DNA of 64,000 nucleotides, from contig JACPNQ010000024.1 in NCBI GenBank assembly GCA_016185425.1, positions 300,054 to 364,053 of the forward strand. The letters are read 5' to 3'. Positions 26,675-36,051 of the stretch are shown here, one piece after another; within the stretch, counting starts at the first letter, position 1, and every line of letters begins with the position of its first letter. This DNA comes from Acidobacteriota bacterium. GTDB taxonomy: Bacteria; Acidobacteriota; Terriglobia; Bryobacterales; Bryobacteraceae. The notes beneath the pieces are model-generated. The model searched no databases. It was given only the letters and a program-made list of their open reading frames with translations, and was not told where the DNA came from. Position numbers and translations under genes: made by a program.

Positions 26675-28597
26675 CTAGGGTGTTCCAAGGTTCTTCGGCA
26701 AGTCAAGTACGGGATTGGATTGGAAGAAATGAAACGGCCGGATGTGGAAGTGGTGCCACATGGTCGGCATCACCGGCCAATCCTCCGAACGCGGGATGTG
26801 GTGGAAGCCGAGCGTGTACCAGCCGACGATGTCCGTATTCACGATAGAGCGGTTGGCTTGGGTCCAGACTGCGAGACCGTCGTCGCCTGTTGCGCTCGTT
26901 GGGTACGTGCCGGAGGCGTAGCGCTGATTCGCGTCGTACGGCGTCACCCAGAATTGGTGCTCGGAAAAAGCGCCGAGTTTTTGCGGCGGGTCATCAGGGG
27001 ACATGAGCGATTTCGCCGTCATCCCGGGCATGACTTCGTAGGCGGTGGAATGGCCAAGCGCCCCCTTCACCGCCGGGTTCATGAACATCCACATCGATGG
27101 CTTGTCCAACTGGATGTCGAGGACCGCGTCCTTCTCGCGAGCCGCGACGGAAGGCTGCGATACCCAAATGGATTTGCGCATAGGGTCGTTTTCGAGAAGC
27201 TTCGGCACCATGCGGTGAGTCATGAAGCTGTTGGCGGGACCGTCGACATCGAGGTCGAGGCGGAAGGAGAAGTAGTGGTCGTGGTTGACGCCGATGGTGT
27301 TCGCCGCTACGAGTTGGCCGTATTCGAATGCGGTGTGGTTGTTATGGGCGGTCTTCTGCGCCGTGGACTTTGTCTCAATGACACCGGTAGCGCCGACCGC
27401 GCCTTCGATAGTGCCATCGGGATCGAAACGCCAGTCGAGGATATAGTCGTAGTTGCCGATCGTCGCGGTTGAGCGAAGGATGAGCTGCCGCGTGGGGCGG
27501 CCGTAAACCTCGCCGTCTTCCGAGTGTCGCCAGGCGGGGCCCTCGGGATTGCGTTCGAAGAGGCAGGCCATGCGGCTGCGGAGTTTGGGAGAGCCGTTCT
27601 CGTTGACAGCAAGACCGTCAAACCAGGTGGCATGAGCGGGACAGTCGACGCCGGGACGAAGAGGCTTGAGGAAGCCGGAAGTATAAAACTCGCCGGCGTC
27701 GATAAAGATGCGATTATTCCAGCCGGGAGCGGGGTCCATGTAGGGGACGTAGAGTTCACTGACACTGCCTTCATACAGGATGGAGCGCGGGCGGCCATTG
27801 TCGATGAACCGGACTAGATTGAGCACGACGCCGACGCGTTGATCGATCCGGAAGCGGAAGCGCCAGTTTTGCCAGGAGACTTCACCCTTGTCGATTTTGT
27901 AGGCGGGGCCGAGCGGCTGGCTAGTGGAGATAGGTGTCGTGTGTGGGCGAGGATTTTCGGGGATCTCTTCGTAGTTGATATCGCCGGTGGGAATGGGAAG
28001 GACTTCGGAGTCGGTGACTTTGAGAACCTTCTTCGCGGCGAAGTCAAATAGGATGGTGAGACCCTCGATGGAGCGGCCCCAGCCGTGATAGACGCGGCGC
28101 ATTTGCGAGCAGGAGGCGAAGCCTACGCGCTGCGTGGCCTGTTCAGGCACCGATTGATACGCGCCGGGGATCGCGACACAAGAGATGGTGCGGAGGTCGG
28201 TGATGCCGCGCTTTTTGAGGGCGGCGGAGACTCGGGGGTCATTCTTGATGGTGTCGTCGTTGTTGAGGATTTCTGTGTGAAGAGTGGGCGCCTGTGCGTT
28301 TTTCAGCTCCTGAAAATCGACGACGCGTTTGGCGTTGATATCGACCTGGGCCGAGTAGGATTTGCCCTCGCGGAGGAGGATGGCATCGGCGCGGCGGCCT
28401 GCTGCCGTGCCGGCGAGGACAGCGGATTTCGACGGCGGTCGAAGGAGGACGCTGGCGAAAAGCGTCCCATCGGGGAGGCGATTGGCCGCTTGGAGGGTTT
28501 CGTAGACGGTCCAGTATTCGGCGGTGGTGAGCGAGTCGAGCGGATGCTGGGCGAAGGCGGGGATGGCGGCGGCGATGAAAAGTGCGAGGGTGCGCAT
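26675..28597 (-). CDS. Copper amine oxidase, exported
   Basis: 640 residues from the ATG at 28597, chosen because a signal peptide follows (MRTLALFIAAAIPAFAQ). The topaquinone site is present as IGNYDYILDW, the Tyr being the cofactor precursor. The catalytic Asp lies in YMDPAPGWNNRIFIDAGEF. The copper histidines are in NHDHYFSFRLDLDVDGP and near the C-terminus (PTMWHHFHIRPFHFF). The enzyme oxidises primary amines to aldehyde, ammonia and hydrogen peroxide in the periplasm. It diverges from the tannase gene across a 43-bp gap, so both promoters overlap. Confidence 0.9.
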   Translation of the reverse strand: MRTLALFIAAAIPAFAQHPLDSLTTAEYWTVYETLQAANRLPDGTLFASVLLRPPSKSAVLAGTAAGRRADAILLREGKSYSAQVDINAKRVVDFQELKNAQAPTLHTEILNNDDTIKNDPRVSAALKKRGITDLRTISCVAIPGAYQSVPEQATQRVGFASCSQMRRVYHGWGRSIEGLTILFDFAAKKVLKVTDSEVLPIPTGDINYEEIPENPRPHTTPISTSQPLGPAYKIDKGEVSWQNWRFRFRIDQRVGVVLNLVRFIDNGRPRSILYEGSVSELYVPYMDPAPGWNNRIFIDAGEFYTSGFLKPLRPGVDCPAHATWFDGLAVNENGSPKLRSRMACLFERNPEGPAWRHSEDGEVYGRPTRQLILRSTATIGNYDYILDWRFDPDGTIEGAVGATGVIETKSTAQKTAHNNHTAFEYGQLVAANTIGVNHDHYFSFRLDLDVDGPANSFMTHRMVPKLLENDPMRKSIWVSQPSVAAREKDAVLDIQLDKPSMWMFMNPAVKGALGHSTAYEVMPGMTAKSLMSPDDPPQKLGAFSEHQFWVTPYDANQRYASGTYPTSATGDDGLAVWTQANRSIVNTDIVGWYTLGFHHIPRSEDWPVMPTMWHHFHIRPFHFFQSNPVLDLPKNLGTP

Positions 28598-28640
28598 GGG
28601 ATTGGCCGGTAGGATAGCAGAGGCGATATGCTTTGTGGTC

Positions 28641-30116
28641 ATGATGACCCGTCACTTGTTGAGGCTCTGCCTGGTTGCGCTGCCGGCGGCGGCTGCGGGG
28701 ACACAATGCGACAAGCTGGCGGCGATGACAATTCCGCAAGTGCGGATTGCCGCGGCCGCCGTTGTGAGTGCGGAGGGAGGACTGCCCGAGTATTGCCGGG
28801 TGCAGGCCATGGCGCGGCCAACGGCGGATTCAGAGATCCATTTTGAGGTGTGGCTGCCGGCCGCGGCAAGTTGGAACGGGAAGTTTCAGGGCGTTGGTAA
28901 TGGCGGGTACTCGGGGGCGATTGCCACGGCGGCGTTGAAGAAGGCCTTGCAGGCCGGGTATGCGGCGGCGAGCCACGATACGGGACATTCGGGCGACAAC
29001 ATGATGTTCGCCCAGGGACATCCGGAGAAGCTGCGCGACTATGCGTATCGCGCCGTGCACGTGATGACGGAAAACGCGAAGCTGCTCGTTCGCGTGCACT
29101 ATGGTAGGTTCGCGGATCGCGCGTACTTCGTCGGGTGCTCGGCGGGTGGACACCAGGCGTTGTCTGAAGCGCAGCGGTACCCGGACGACTATGACGGGAT
29201 CGTGGCAGGTGCGCCGGCGAACAATCGTATCCGCCAGACGTTTGCGTTCTTATGGTCATGGATGGCAACGCATCCGGACGGCGCGCTGGTGCTGCCGGGC
29301 GAGAAACTGCCGCTAATTACGAAGGCCGTCGTAGATGTGTGCGACACGACGGATGGTTTGAAGGATGGACTGGTGGGAGATCCGCGGAAATGCGGGTTCG
29401 ATCCGGCGGCGCTGTTGTGCAAAGGCGCTGGCGATGGGCACTGCCTGACGGTTGGCCAGGTGGAGGCAGTGCGGAAGGTCTATGAAGGCGTGAAGGATCC
29501 GAAGACGGGAGAGCGTATTTTCGCGGGGTGGCCGAAGGGGAGTGAGGACTTCGGCGATGGGAGCTGGCGCCAGTACATCTTGAACCCGAAGGAACCGATG
29601 CGCGCGGACTTCTTCCGGTTCTTCTTGTTCCACGATCCGAATTGGGATTGGCGGACGATTCAATGGGACCGGGACTTGGCTTATGCGGAGAACAAGCTTG
29701 GTTTCATGCAGGCCGTGGACAGGAATCTGGCGCCGTTCGCGCGCCGAGGTGGAAAGCTGCTGATGTACGCGGGGTGGAGTGATCCGGTGGTGGCGCCCGA
29801 GGATACGGTGCGCTACTACGAGGAAGTGACGGCGGCGATGGGAGGTGCGCACCAGACACTCCCATTCGCACGCTTGTTCATGGCGCCTGGAATGGGGCAT
29901 TGCAGCGGCGGACCGGGGCCGAATCAATTTGACGCGGTGGGAGCGCTGGACCAATGGGTAAGCGCCGGGCGGGCTCCCGAGCAGATGGTGGCGACCCATG
30001 CGACAAAGGGCACCGTCGACCGGACGCGGCCGTTGTGCCCTTATCCGCAGGTGGCGAAGTATAAGGGGAGTGGCAGTATCGACGAAGCCGCTAACTTCGC
30101 GTGCGCCGCGCCATAG
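28641..30116 (+). CDS. Tannase/feruloyl esterase family hydrolase, exported
   Basis: 491 residues from the ATG at 28641 (a second ATG follows at once); a signal peptide is present (LLRLCLVALPAAAAGTQC). The tannase-family serine motif is GCSAGGHQAL, followed by DYDGIVAGAPANN. The Asp/His region is at the end (MLYAGWSDPVV and PGMGHCSGGPGPNQFD). Expected substrates are gallate, ferulate or similar aromatic esters from plant material. The 3' end overlaps the SCO-like gene on the other strand by 26 bp. Confidence 0.9.
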   Translation: MMTRHLLRLCLVALPAAAAGTQCDKLAAMTIPQVRIAAAAVVSAEGGLPEYCRVQAMARPTADSEIHFEVWLPAAASWNGKFQGVGNGGYSGAIATAALKKALQAGYAAASHDTGHSGDNMMFAQGHPEKLRDYAYRAVHVMTENAKLLVRVHYGRFADRAYFVGCSAGGHQALSEAQRYPDDYDGIVAGAPANNRIRQTFAFLWSWMATHPDGALVLPGEKLPLITKAVVDVCDTTDGLKDGLVGDPRKCGFDPAALLCKGAGDGHCLTVGQVEAVRKVYEGVKDPKTGERIFAGWPKGSEDFGDGSWRQYILNPKEPMRADFFRFFLFHDPNWDWRTIQWDRDLAYAENKLGFMQAVDRNLAPFARRGGKLLMYAGWSDPVVAPEDTVRYYEEVTAAMGGAHQTLPFARLFMAPGMGHCSGGPGPNQFDAVGALDQWVSAGRAPEQMVATHATKGTVDRTRPLCPYPQVAKYKGSGSIDEAANFACAAP

Positions 30117-31359
30117 CGGCGGAATTGATTAGCGCACCGAGCACGATGAGAACCGTACCGGGGAGCGTAGCATCCGCAACAATACAAGCGCTGCCGGCGG
30201 CGGCAAGGAGGACTGGCAATACGCTCCCGGTGGCGCGGGCGCGCCAGGCGACCGCGGCCAGGTTGAGTAGCAGTAGCGCCGCGATTGCGATCTGCACGCC
30301 GAGAGATACGGAGGCGCCCGTGATTGAAGAGATCCCGGCGGCGCTGAGCCATGCGGCCCAGCAGAGGGGACACTTGGGCAGCAGTGCGGTGAAGATGGCC
30401 GCGGCGGATCTTGCAAGTGGCCAGGCGTGCGACGGGGGAGCGGATTTCAGGAGAGCCATGGCCTGCTCACAGATTTCGTTTTCGTCCCATTGGGCACGCT
30501 GGCAGGACGCGGCGGTGCGACCCTGTTTATCGAGCAGGAACAGTTCGATGCGATGCCGGTTGACGAGGCCGTCGAAAAAGTTGACGCCCAGATGAAAATG
30601 ATCGCGGAGCGGATCGATCCCGCCTTGCACACGAAGGACGCGATGCTGCTCGCTGAACTGCAGACCACGGTTCGCGGCAAAGCGGCGAAGGCGTGCGGGT
30701 GTGTCGAAAGCGGAGTCGTAGGAGATGGCCGCGGTATGAATCCTGGTGCCCGATTCGTGCGAGGAGAGCAGCTTTTGCAGGCGCGCGAGCTTCCAGACAG
30801 TGAGGGAGCACTTCAGCGGATTATCACAGCGCGTGTAGAAGAAGACGACGACCGTCGGATGGCCGGTGAAAAGGTCGCGATAGGTTGTGAGGACGCCGTC
30901 CTGATCTTCAAGGATGAGCTCATCAACTACGGGCGAAGGGCCGAGCCGATGAAACAGTTTGCCCAGCCCTGGCGGAAGGGGGCAGCAGCCGGATGACGTT
31001 GTGCCGGCTGCCAGCCATTCGTCAGTTTGGCGCAACTCGCGGATCGGGGTCGTGACGTTGGCGGAAGAGGAATCCGGATTGAGAGTATCGAAACTGATCA
31101 GGTCGTCATGCCCGCTGATGTTTTCGAGTGCCCGGCGGACAAAGGGCTGGAATGCGGGAGACGGCGCGGAGTAGGACCGAAGAGCAATGGCGGCGGCCGC
31201 CACGAGGTGCGGGTCCATCCCGTTGTCGAGTTCTTCGAGTACGAAGGGAAGGGCGGCCTCGGGTAGCGGGCCGCGAGCCAGGTCGAGGAGCGCGTGAACA
31301 CGAATTTGCGTGACCTCCTGGGACGTCTGTTGGACGTAGATCGGATTGCTCTCGTCCAA
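30091..31359 (-). CDS. HEAT-like / SCO thioredoxin-fold / membrane fusion protein
   Basis: About 422 residues from a TTG at 31359; the start is uncertain because the frame is open further upstream inside the previous gene. Three parts are visible: an N-terminal helical repeat part (HALLDLARGPLPEAALPFVL); a SCO1/SenC-like thioredoxin fold with the metal site spaced CX5C (FYTRCDNPLKCSLTVWKL) and a later NRHRIELFLLD; and a C-terminal bundle of about four helices starting with LLPKCPLCWAAWL. SCO proteins carry copper for enzyme maturation. As the last gene of the tyrosinase operon, it may deliver copper to the tyrosinase, which is inference. Confidence 0.7.
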   Translation of the reverse strand: MDESNPIYVQQTSQEVTQIRVHALLDLARGPLPEAALPFVLEELDNGMDPHLVAAAAIALRSYSAPSPAFQPFVRRALENISGHDDLISFDTLNPDSSSANVTTPIRELRQTDEWLAAGTTSSGCCPLPPGLGKLFHRLGPSPVVDELILEDQDGVLTTYRDLFTGHPTVVVFFYTRCDNPLKCSLTVWKLARLQKLLSSHESGTRIHTAAISYDSAFDTPARLRRFAANRGLQFSEQHRVLRVQGGIDPLRDHFHLGVNFFDGLVNRHRIELFLLDKQGRTAASCQRAQWDENEICEQAMALLKSAPPSHAWPLARSAAAIFTALLPKCPLCWAAWLSAAGISSITGASVSLGVQIAIAALLLLNLAAVAWRARATGSVLPVLLAAAGSACIVADATLPGTVLIVLGALINSAAMARRTRS

Positions 31360-31372
31360 CAGATCGAGGGGG

Positions 31373-32137
31373 CTACAGGCCGTACTTCTTGTTGAATTGC
31401 TTGGCAAGCTGCTTGACCTTACCGGGGGCATCGGTTGCCAGTTTGGCGACGCTGCTGCGGAGAGCTTTATCGCCCGCGATCGATTCATTGCTGCCGAACT
31501 GGTGCAAGGCGGTGAGAGAGGCGGCGACCATCTCCTTGTTTTCGGTCTTGTCGGCGACTGCCTTTGCCGCCCAACGCTGCAAGCGTTCCGGATGAAGGGT
31601 GTGAAGCGCGTTCGCCGAGAGGCGGCGAACTTCGACCGATTCCTTTTTGTCGGCGAGCGTTTCCTCGATCAACTTCGCGGATTGGGGATCGCTGGCGAGC
31701 AGGCGAATGGCTTCCCGTTTGGCCGCGGCGCTGGGAGGATTTTTCACGATTTCGCGCGCGACCGGATAGGCGCCAGCGTGCGCATTGTAAGTGAGGAGCT
31801 GCAGCGCCTTCTCCGGCGGTACGGCGGCTTTAGAAGGATCGCGGAGACCGTCGACGAGGAGTTGTTGCGCGAACTTGTCGTTCTCGCGGGAAAGAACTCC
31901 GAGGGCGCGCTTGCGGAGGTTCGCGTCAGAGCCCGTGGCAACCTGGCGCAGTGCGGTGAGGTAGTCAGGGCGTGCGGCGTTGTAGTCGAGAGAACTGAAG
32001 CTGCATGCCTGAATCGCCTGCAGAGCGAGCAGCCGATCGGAGGCGGATAGATTGGCGCCGGCGAGTACGGCAATCGCCGCCCGGATGCCGGCGAGGTCTT
32101 TCGGCACTTGTATGGTCGTGGCACTCTTCTTGCTCAT
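31373..32137 (-). CDS. HEAT-repeat-like helical protein
   Basis: 254 residues, with a GAAAGGGA site before the ATG. The sequence is almost wholly alpha-helical, with repeated pairs such as DANLRKRALGVLSREND, AKREAIRLLASDPQSA and VEVRRLSANALHTLHPERL, as in HEAT-like repeats. No signal peptide is seen. It lies 12 bp after the tyrosinase gene and about 13 bp before the SCO fusion, whose N-terminus has similar helices. A scaffold or docking role is possible. Confidence 0.65.
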   Translation of the reverse strand: MSKKSATTIQVPKDLAGIRAAIAVLAGANLSASDRLLALQAIQACSFSSLDYNAARPDYLTALRQVATGSDANLRKRALGVLSRENDKFAQQLLVDGLRDPSKAAVPPEKALQLLTYNAHAGAYPVAREIVKNPPSAAAKREAIRLLASDPQSAKLIEETLADKKESVEVRRLSANALHTLHPERLQRWAAKAVADKTENKEMVAASLTALHQFGSNESIAGDKALRSSVAKLATDAPGKVKQLAKQFNKKYGL

Positions 32138-32149
32138 GACAGTCCCTTT

Positions 32150-33385
32150 CTATCTGACGTCGTCGTAAGAAAAACCGAGGTTGTTCAGAAGGTTTACCGA
32201 ACCCTGGTAATCGAAACAATCCTGCACGCGGGGTTGCGGCCCCGGTGCGCTCATGAACGGAGATCCCGCGAGAGCGCCGCCGGGAGCGAAAGGAGGACGT
32301 CCACCATTGGTGATGCCGTTCCATGGCCACATGGTATCGGGCAGATTGTGGCCGGCCTTGTTGCCGGGATTCACTGGGTCGAATGAGGCCGGCGTCGCGA
32401 TATCGAAACGGGAGTTCGTCCGCTGCCATTTGGCCCAGAGGCGATCGACGTTGCAGTGAAGGAAGAAGAAGAGCGGGTCGCGCGCGGCCGTCTGTTTGGA
32501 CATGATGGACCCGGAGAAGCTGGTGTGGGCGAGGCCGTGGGGATCGCCCTCCATGTCGCGGAAGCTGGCAAAGTCCGCTCCCAGGGCGAGGGTGGAGTTC
32601 TCGCTCATCGGATTGGGTGGCGCGCTGTTTGTATTGAACAATGGCGTCCGGGAAATGCCCGTGACGTTGTCGGTCGTCCAGAACTGGAGCGGGTTCGTGG
32701 CGCTGAAGCTGACGGTGCCGTTGTTGTCCGACTTGCCGAGATAATCCTCCTTGAAGATTTTCGGCGCAGGCTGGTCGAAGCGCCAATAGGGAATGGTGAC
32801 GCTGGGATCGATGGCCTGGAGTTCGCGTTCGAGGTCTAGCAGGTATGCGCGATGCCAGGGCAGGAATCCGGCGCGATGGTGCTCCTCGAAATCCGCGGCG
32901 TCGACGTGCATGTCGCGGAAGTCGGCGAAGCGGCCCATGCCTTGATTGTTGAACTGGGCGAAGGCTGCGATGACGCGGTCCCGCTCTGCGCTTGAAAGCT
33001 TGTTGGCGTTTTTCCGAACGCGCACCATCAGGGGAACGGAGGCGATGTTCTGAAAGGCGGGCGGCGCGAGGCTGGCTCGGGCGCGGATCTGGAGGTCGCG
33101 ATCGTTCGAGCTCGGTTTGCCAAAGACGCCGCGAATGAAGAAATTGACGGAAGTGCCAATTTTGGCAAGCGTGAGGTTGAGAGTTGCGGAGTAAGGACCG
33201 CCGGCGGTGTTGGCGAATTCGATGACTCCACCAGTAGCCGGGCCCTGACGGTCCAGGCGAACGGGCACGGTGGCGCCAGTGATTCCGGTGGGGTCAGTGA
33301 CGCGGATGCGACAGGGACTGGGGGACCAGGTGACGTACCTGGCATTAGGCAGCGTGCTGTTGTTTATTTGGATCTCTAAGTTCAT
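32150..33385 (-). CDS. Tyrosinase-family type-3 copper protein
   Basis: 411 residues. The first ~110 residues form a beta-rich domain of unknown type. Both copper sites follow: CuA with FRDMHVDAADFEEHHRAG and FLPWHRAYLLDLERE, and CuB with GDPHGLAHTSFSG and DPLFFFLHCNVDRLWAKWQ. It should oxidise phenols to o-quinones or bind oxygen. No signal peptide is visible, so it may act in the cytoplasm or be exported by an unseen route. It is the first gene of a three-gene unit with the HEAT-like and SCO/membrane genes. Confidence 0.9.
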   Translation of the reverse strand: MNLEIQINNSTLPNARYVTWSPSPCRIRVTDPTGITGATVPVRLDRQGPATGGVIEFANTAGGPYSATLNLTLAKIGTSVNFFIRGVFGKPSSNDRDLQIRARASLAPPAFQNIASVPLMVRVRKNANKLSSAERDRVIAAFAQFNNQGMGRFADFRDMHVDAADFEEHHRAGFLPWHRAYLLDLERELQAIDPSVTIPYWRFDQPAPKIFKEDYLGKSDNNGTVSFSATNPLQFWTTDNVTGISRTPLFNTNSAPPNPMSENSTLALGADFASFRDMEGDPHGLAHTSFSGSIMSKQTAARDPLFFFLHCNVDRLWAKWQRTNSRFDIATPASFDPVNPGNKAGHNLPDTMWPWNGITNGGRPPFAPGGALAGSPFMSAPGPQPRVQDCFDYQGSVNLLNNLGFSYDDVR

Positions 33386-33459
33386 AGGCGTCAGGCGTCC
33401 TTACCTAGAGTTAGCGGAGATTGAGAGGAAATCGTGACAGCTATGATGAGAATTCACTT

Positions 33460-34851
33460 GTGCTAACCAAACAGACGATCCTTTCTCTCGATGTTCTGGA
33501 CATCCGGTATCCAACGGTTCGGTTGGGGATGGCTGGCTCGGACCCGCGGCATCTGGCGCCAAACTACTCTTGCGCGATTCCGATTCTGCGGACCGATGGA
33601 GGGTTGGAGGGGCGATCGCTGATCTTTACGGTTGGCGATGGAACGCAGATTGAGGCGGCCGCGGTGGAGGCGCTGCGGCGATTCGTTGTCGGGCGTTCGC
33701 TCGACGAGTTCATCGCCGAGCCGGGCCTGTTCGCGCAGGCGCTGGCGGAGCATCATCAATTGCGGTGGCTGGCGCTGGGCGCCTACCGGATGGCGGTCGG
33801 CGGCGTGGTCAATGCGATGTGGGACTTGTGGGCGAAGGCGGAGGGTCTGCCGATGTGGCGGCTGCTGACGAGCCTGCCGCCGGAGAAGATCGTCGAGTGC
33901 ATCGACTTCCACCATCTGCGGGATGTGCTGACCGAGGACGAGTTGCTCGAGATGCTGCAGTCGCGAATGGCGGCACGCCAGTCGAATCTGGAACGGTTGG
34001 AGCGAGCCGGGGTCCGGGTTTACAGCACCGCGGGTTGGTCGGGCCGGCCATTGGATGAAGTGCGCGCGCTGTGCAGGGGATTGTATGGGCAGGGGACGAG
34101 GGCGTTCAAGGCGAAGGTTGGGCGCGGGCAGCAGTACGACCGGGCGCGGGCGCTCGATGAGGACCGGCGTATGCTGGATGCGATCCGCGAGTCAACGGGA
34201 CCGGATGCGTTGCTGTTGACGGATGCGAACCAGAACCTTGGCGACTGGCGGAACGCGGCGAGCTACATGAAGGAGTTGGCCGAGTACAAGCTGTTGTTCA
34301 TCGAGGAGGCGATCGCGTATAACGATGTGGCCGGGTACATCAAGTTGCGCGAGGCGTTGGAGCCGTTCGGTATTGGCGTGGCGGGCGGGGAGCAGGCGCC
34401 CGATGCGGTGACGTTCAAGCAGTTGCTGGCGGGAGGCGGGTTGACGCATTGCCAGATCGATGGGGCGCGTGTCGGCGGGGTGAATGAACTCTTCGCGATT
34501 GTGGCGATGGCGGCGAAGTTCGGGGTGCCGGTGTGCCCGCATAGTGGCGGGATCGGGTTGGGACAGTTGGTCGGCGCGATGTCGATATTCGACCAGGCGT
34601 GGTTCGGGAGCGAGGGGCGGTGGCTAGAGTATCTGGAGTTCCTGCAGGCGGGGGTGTTCAAGAATCCGCTGGTAGTGCGGAATGGGCACTGGGCGCTGCC
34701 ATCGGCGCCTGGCTGGGGCTTGGAGATGGAAGAGGAGTTCGTGGCACGATACCGCTACCCGGACGGGCCGGACTGCGCGGATTCCCGGGAGGCGGACCGT
34801 GTTGCCGCCGCCCAGCCCGGTGCGCCTCCGTATGTGCGATTTTGGGTGTGA
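33460..34851 (+). CDS. Enolase-superfamily dehydratase, L-fuconate dehydratase-like
   Basis: About 463 residues from the GTG at 33460; a TTG at 33421 is possible. The N-terminal IRYPTVRLGMAGSDP and the catalytic barrel fit the fuconate-dehydratase group of the mandelate racemase family. Visible are the Lys motif FKAKVGRG, metal ligands in LLTDANQNLG, LFIEEAIAYND and VAGGEQAPD, and the acid/base His in CPHSGGIGLG. It should dehydrate L-fuconate or a related sugar acid. The aldolase-like gene starts 2 bp after its stop codon. Confidence 0.85.
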   Translation: MLTKQTILSLDVLDIRYPTVRLGMAGSDPRHLAPNYSCAIPILRTDGGLEGRSLIFTVGDGTQIEAAAVEALRRFVVGRSLDEFIAEPGLFAQALAEHHQLRWLALGAYRMAVGGVVNAMWDLWAKAEGLPMWRLLTSLPPEKIVECIDFHHLRDVLTEDELLEMLQSRMAARQSNLERLERAGVRVYSTAGWSGRPLDEVRALCRGLYGQGTRAFKAKVGRGQQYDRARALDEDRRMLDAIRESTGPDALLLTDANQNLGDWRNAASYMKELAEYKLLFIEEAIAYNDVAGYIKLREALEPFGIGVAGGEQAPDAVTFKQLLAGGGLTHCQIDGARVGGVNELFAIVAMAAKFGVPVCPHSGGIGLGQLVGAMSIFDQAWFGSEGRWLEYLEFLQAGVFKNPLVVRNGHWALPSAPGWGLEMEEEFVARYRYPDGPDCADSREADRVAAAQPGAPPYVRFWV

Positions 34852-34853
34852 GT

Positions 34854-35936
34854 ATGCGACGCAGAGGATTTCTGGCAGGGCCGGCGATGACCGGGTTGGC
34901 GATGGCGGCTCCTTCGGGGGACAGCCGTATCCTGGCGTCGGGAGACGGACAGCCATTGTCGCCGGCGGCTTATGCGGAGTTGCTGCGGCAGCTAGCGGGC
35001 GGGACCACGCCGGACTTCTTTTCGCTTGGCGGCGTGGTGCAGAAGCTTGAGGAGCGGATGGCCGAGGAGTTAGGAAAAGAGGCTGCGGTGTGGATGCCGA
35101 CGGGGACGTTGGCCAATCACCTGGCGGTGCGGACGCTCGCGGGGGATAAGCGCCGGGTGATCGTCCAGGGGGAGTCGCACCTGTTTAACGACTGTGGGGA
35201 CTGCTGCCAGACGCTGAGCGGGTTGCACTTGGTGCCGCTGGCAATGGGGCGGGCGACGTTCACGTTGGAAGAGGTCGAGGAGTGGGTCACGCGCGGAGGC
35301 GGCGGGCGTGTGGCGGTGCCGATTGGCGCGATCCAGATTGAGTGCCCGGTACGGCGGCGGACCGGAGAGGTATTCGACTTCGCGGAGATGAAGCGGGTGA
35401 CGGCGTGGGCGCGAGGGAAGGGGATTGGGCTGCATCTGGATGGGGCGCGGCTGTACATTGCTGCGGCGTATACGGGAGTTAGCGTTAAGGAATACGCGGC
35501 GCTGTTCGATATGGTCTATGTGTCGATGTACAAGTACTTCAATGCGGCGAGCGGGGCGGTGCTGGCAGGGCCGAAGCGGCTGATCGAGAACATGTACCAT
35601 GCGCGGCGGATGTTCGGGGGCGGGCAGCACGAGGCATGGCCGTATGCGGCGGTAGCGCTGCAGCAGATGGAGGGCTTCGGCCCGCGGTTGGCGCGTGCGG
35701 TGGCGACTTCGGAGAAGGTGATCGCCGAGCTCGGGGACCGGGTGGAGCGGGTGAAGAACGGGACGAACTTATTTTACCTTCGGGTTAATAAGCCGGAGGT
35801 GTTTGTGAAGCGGGCGCGAGAGGCGGGCGTGATGGTGGGCGCGCCGGTTGGCGAGCGGATCACGGTGGCGGTCAATGAGACGTGGAACCGGCTGCCGGCT
35901 GCCGAGATTGCGTCTCGACTACGAAGCGCTTCGTAG
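34854..35936 (+). CDS. Threonine aldolase-like PLP enzyme with Tat-type leader
   Basis: 360 residues from the ATG at 34854, 2 bp after the dehydratase stop codon. A leader like a Tat signal (MRRRGFLAGPAMTGLAMAAP) precedes a beta-eliminating-lyase fold: WMPTGTLANHLAVRTLAG, GLHLDGARLYIAA and the PLP Lys in YVSMYKYFNAASG. Threonine aldolases split beta-hydroxy amino acids to glycine and an aldehyde. The leader is odd, because these enzymes are normally cytoplasmic. The last codons form half of a 38-bp palindrome. Confidence 0.8.
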   Translation: MRRRGFLAGPAMTGLAMAAPSGDSRILASGDGQPLSPAAYAELLRQLAGGTTPDFFSLGGVVQKLEERMAEELGKEAAVWMPTGTLANHLAVRTLAGDKRRVIVQGESHLFNDCGDCCQTLSGLHLVPLAMGRATFTLEEVEEWVTRGGGGRVAVPIGAIQIECPVRRRTGEVFDFAEMKRVTAWARGKGIGLHLDGARLYIAAAYTGVSVKEYAALFDMVYVSMYKYFNAASGAVLAGPKRLIENMYHARRMFGGGQHEAWPYAAVALQQMEGFGPRLARAVATSEKVIAELGDRVERVKNGTNLFYLRVNKPEVFVKRAREAGVMVGAPVGERITVAVNETWNRLPAAEIASRLRSAS

Positions 35937-35946
35937 TCGAGACGCA
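35909..35946. repeat. 38-bp perfect palindrome over the aldolase stop codon
   Basis: TGCGTCTCGACTACGAAGC is followed directly by its exact reverse complement, with the centre between 35927 and 35928. As RNA it would form a 17- to 18-bp stem. The stop codon TAG of the aldolase gene lies inside the second arm. It may serve as a transcript end or be a REP-like palindrome. A degenerate relative is seen near 36012-36033. Confidence 0.9.
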
Positions 35947-36051
35947 GGTGAGCCGATGAGTTTGCCGATTTCGGAGTTTTTGTTGTTGGCGGTTGGCGGG
36001 GCCGCTACCCGTAGTACGAGGAGCTTCGTAGGTTGGTGGTGCTGGGGCCTG

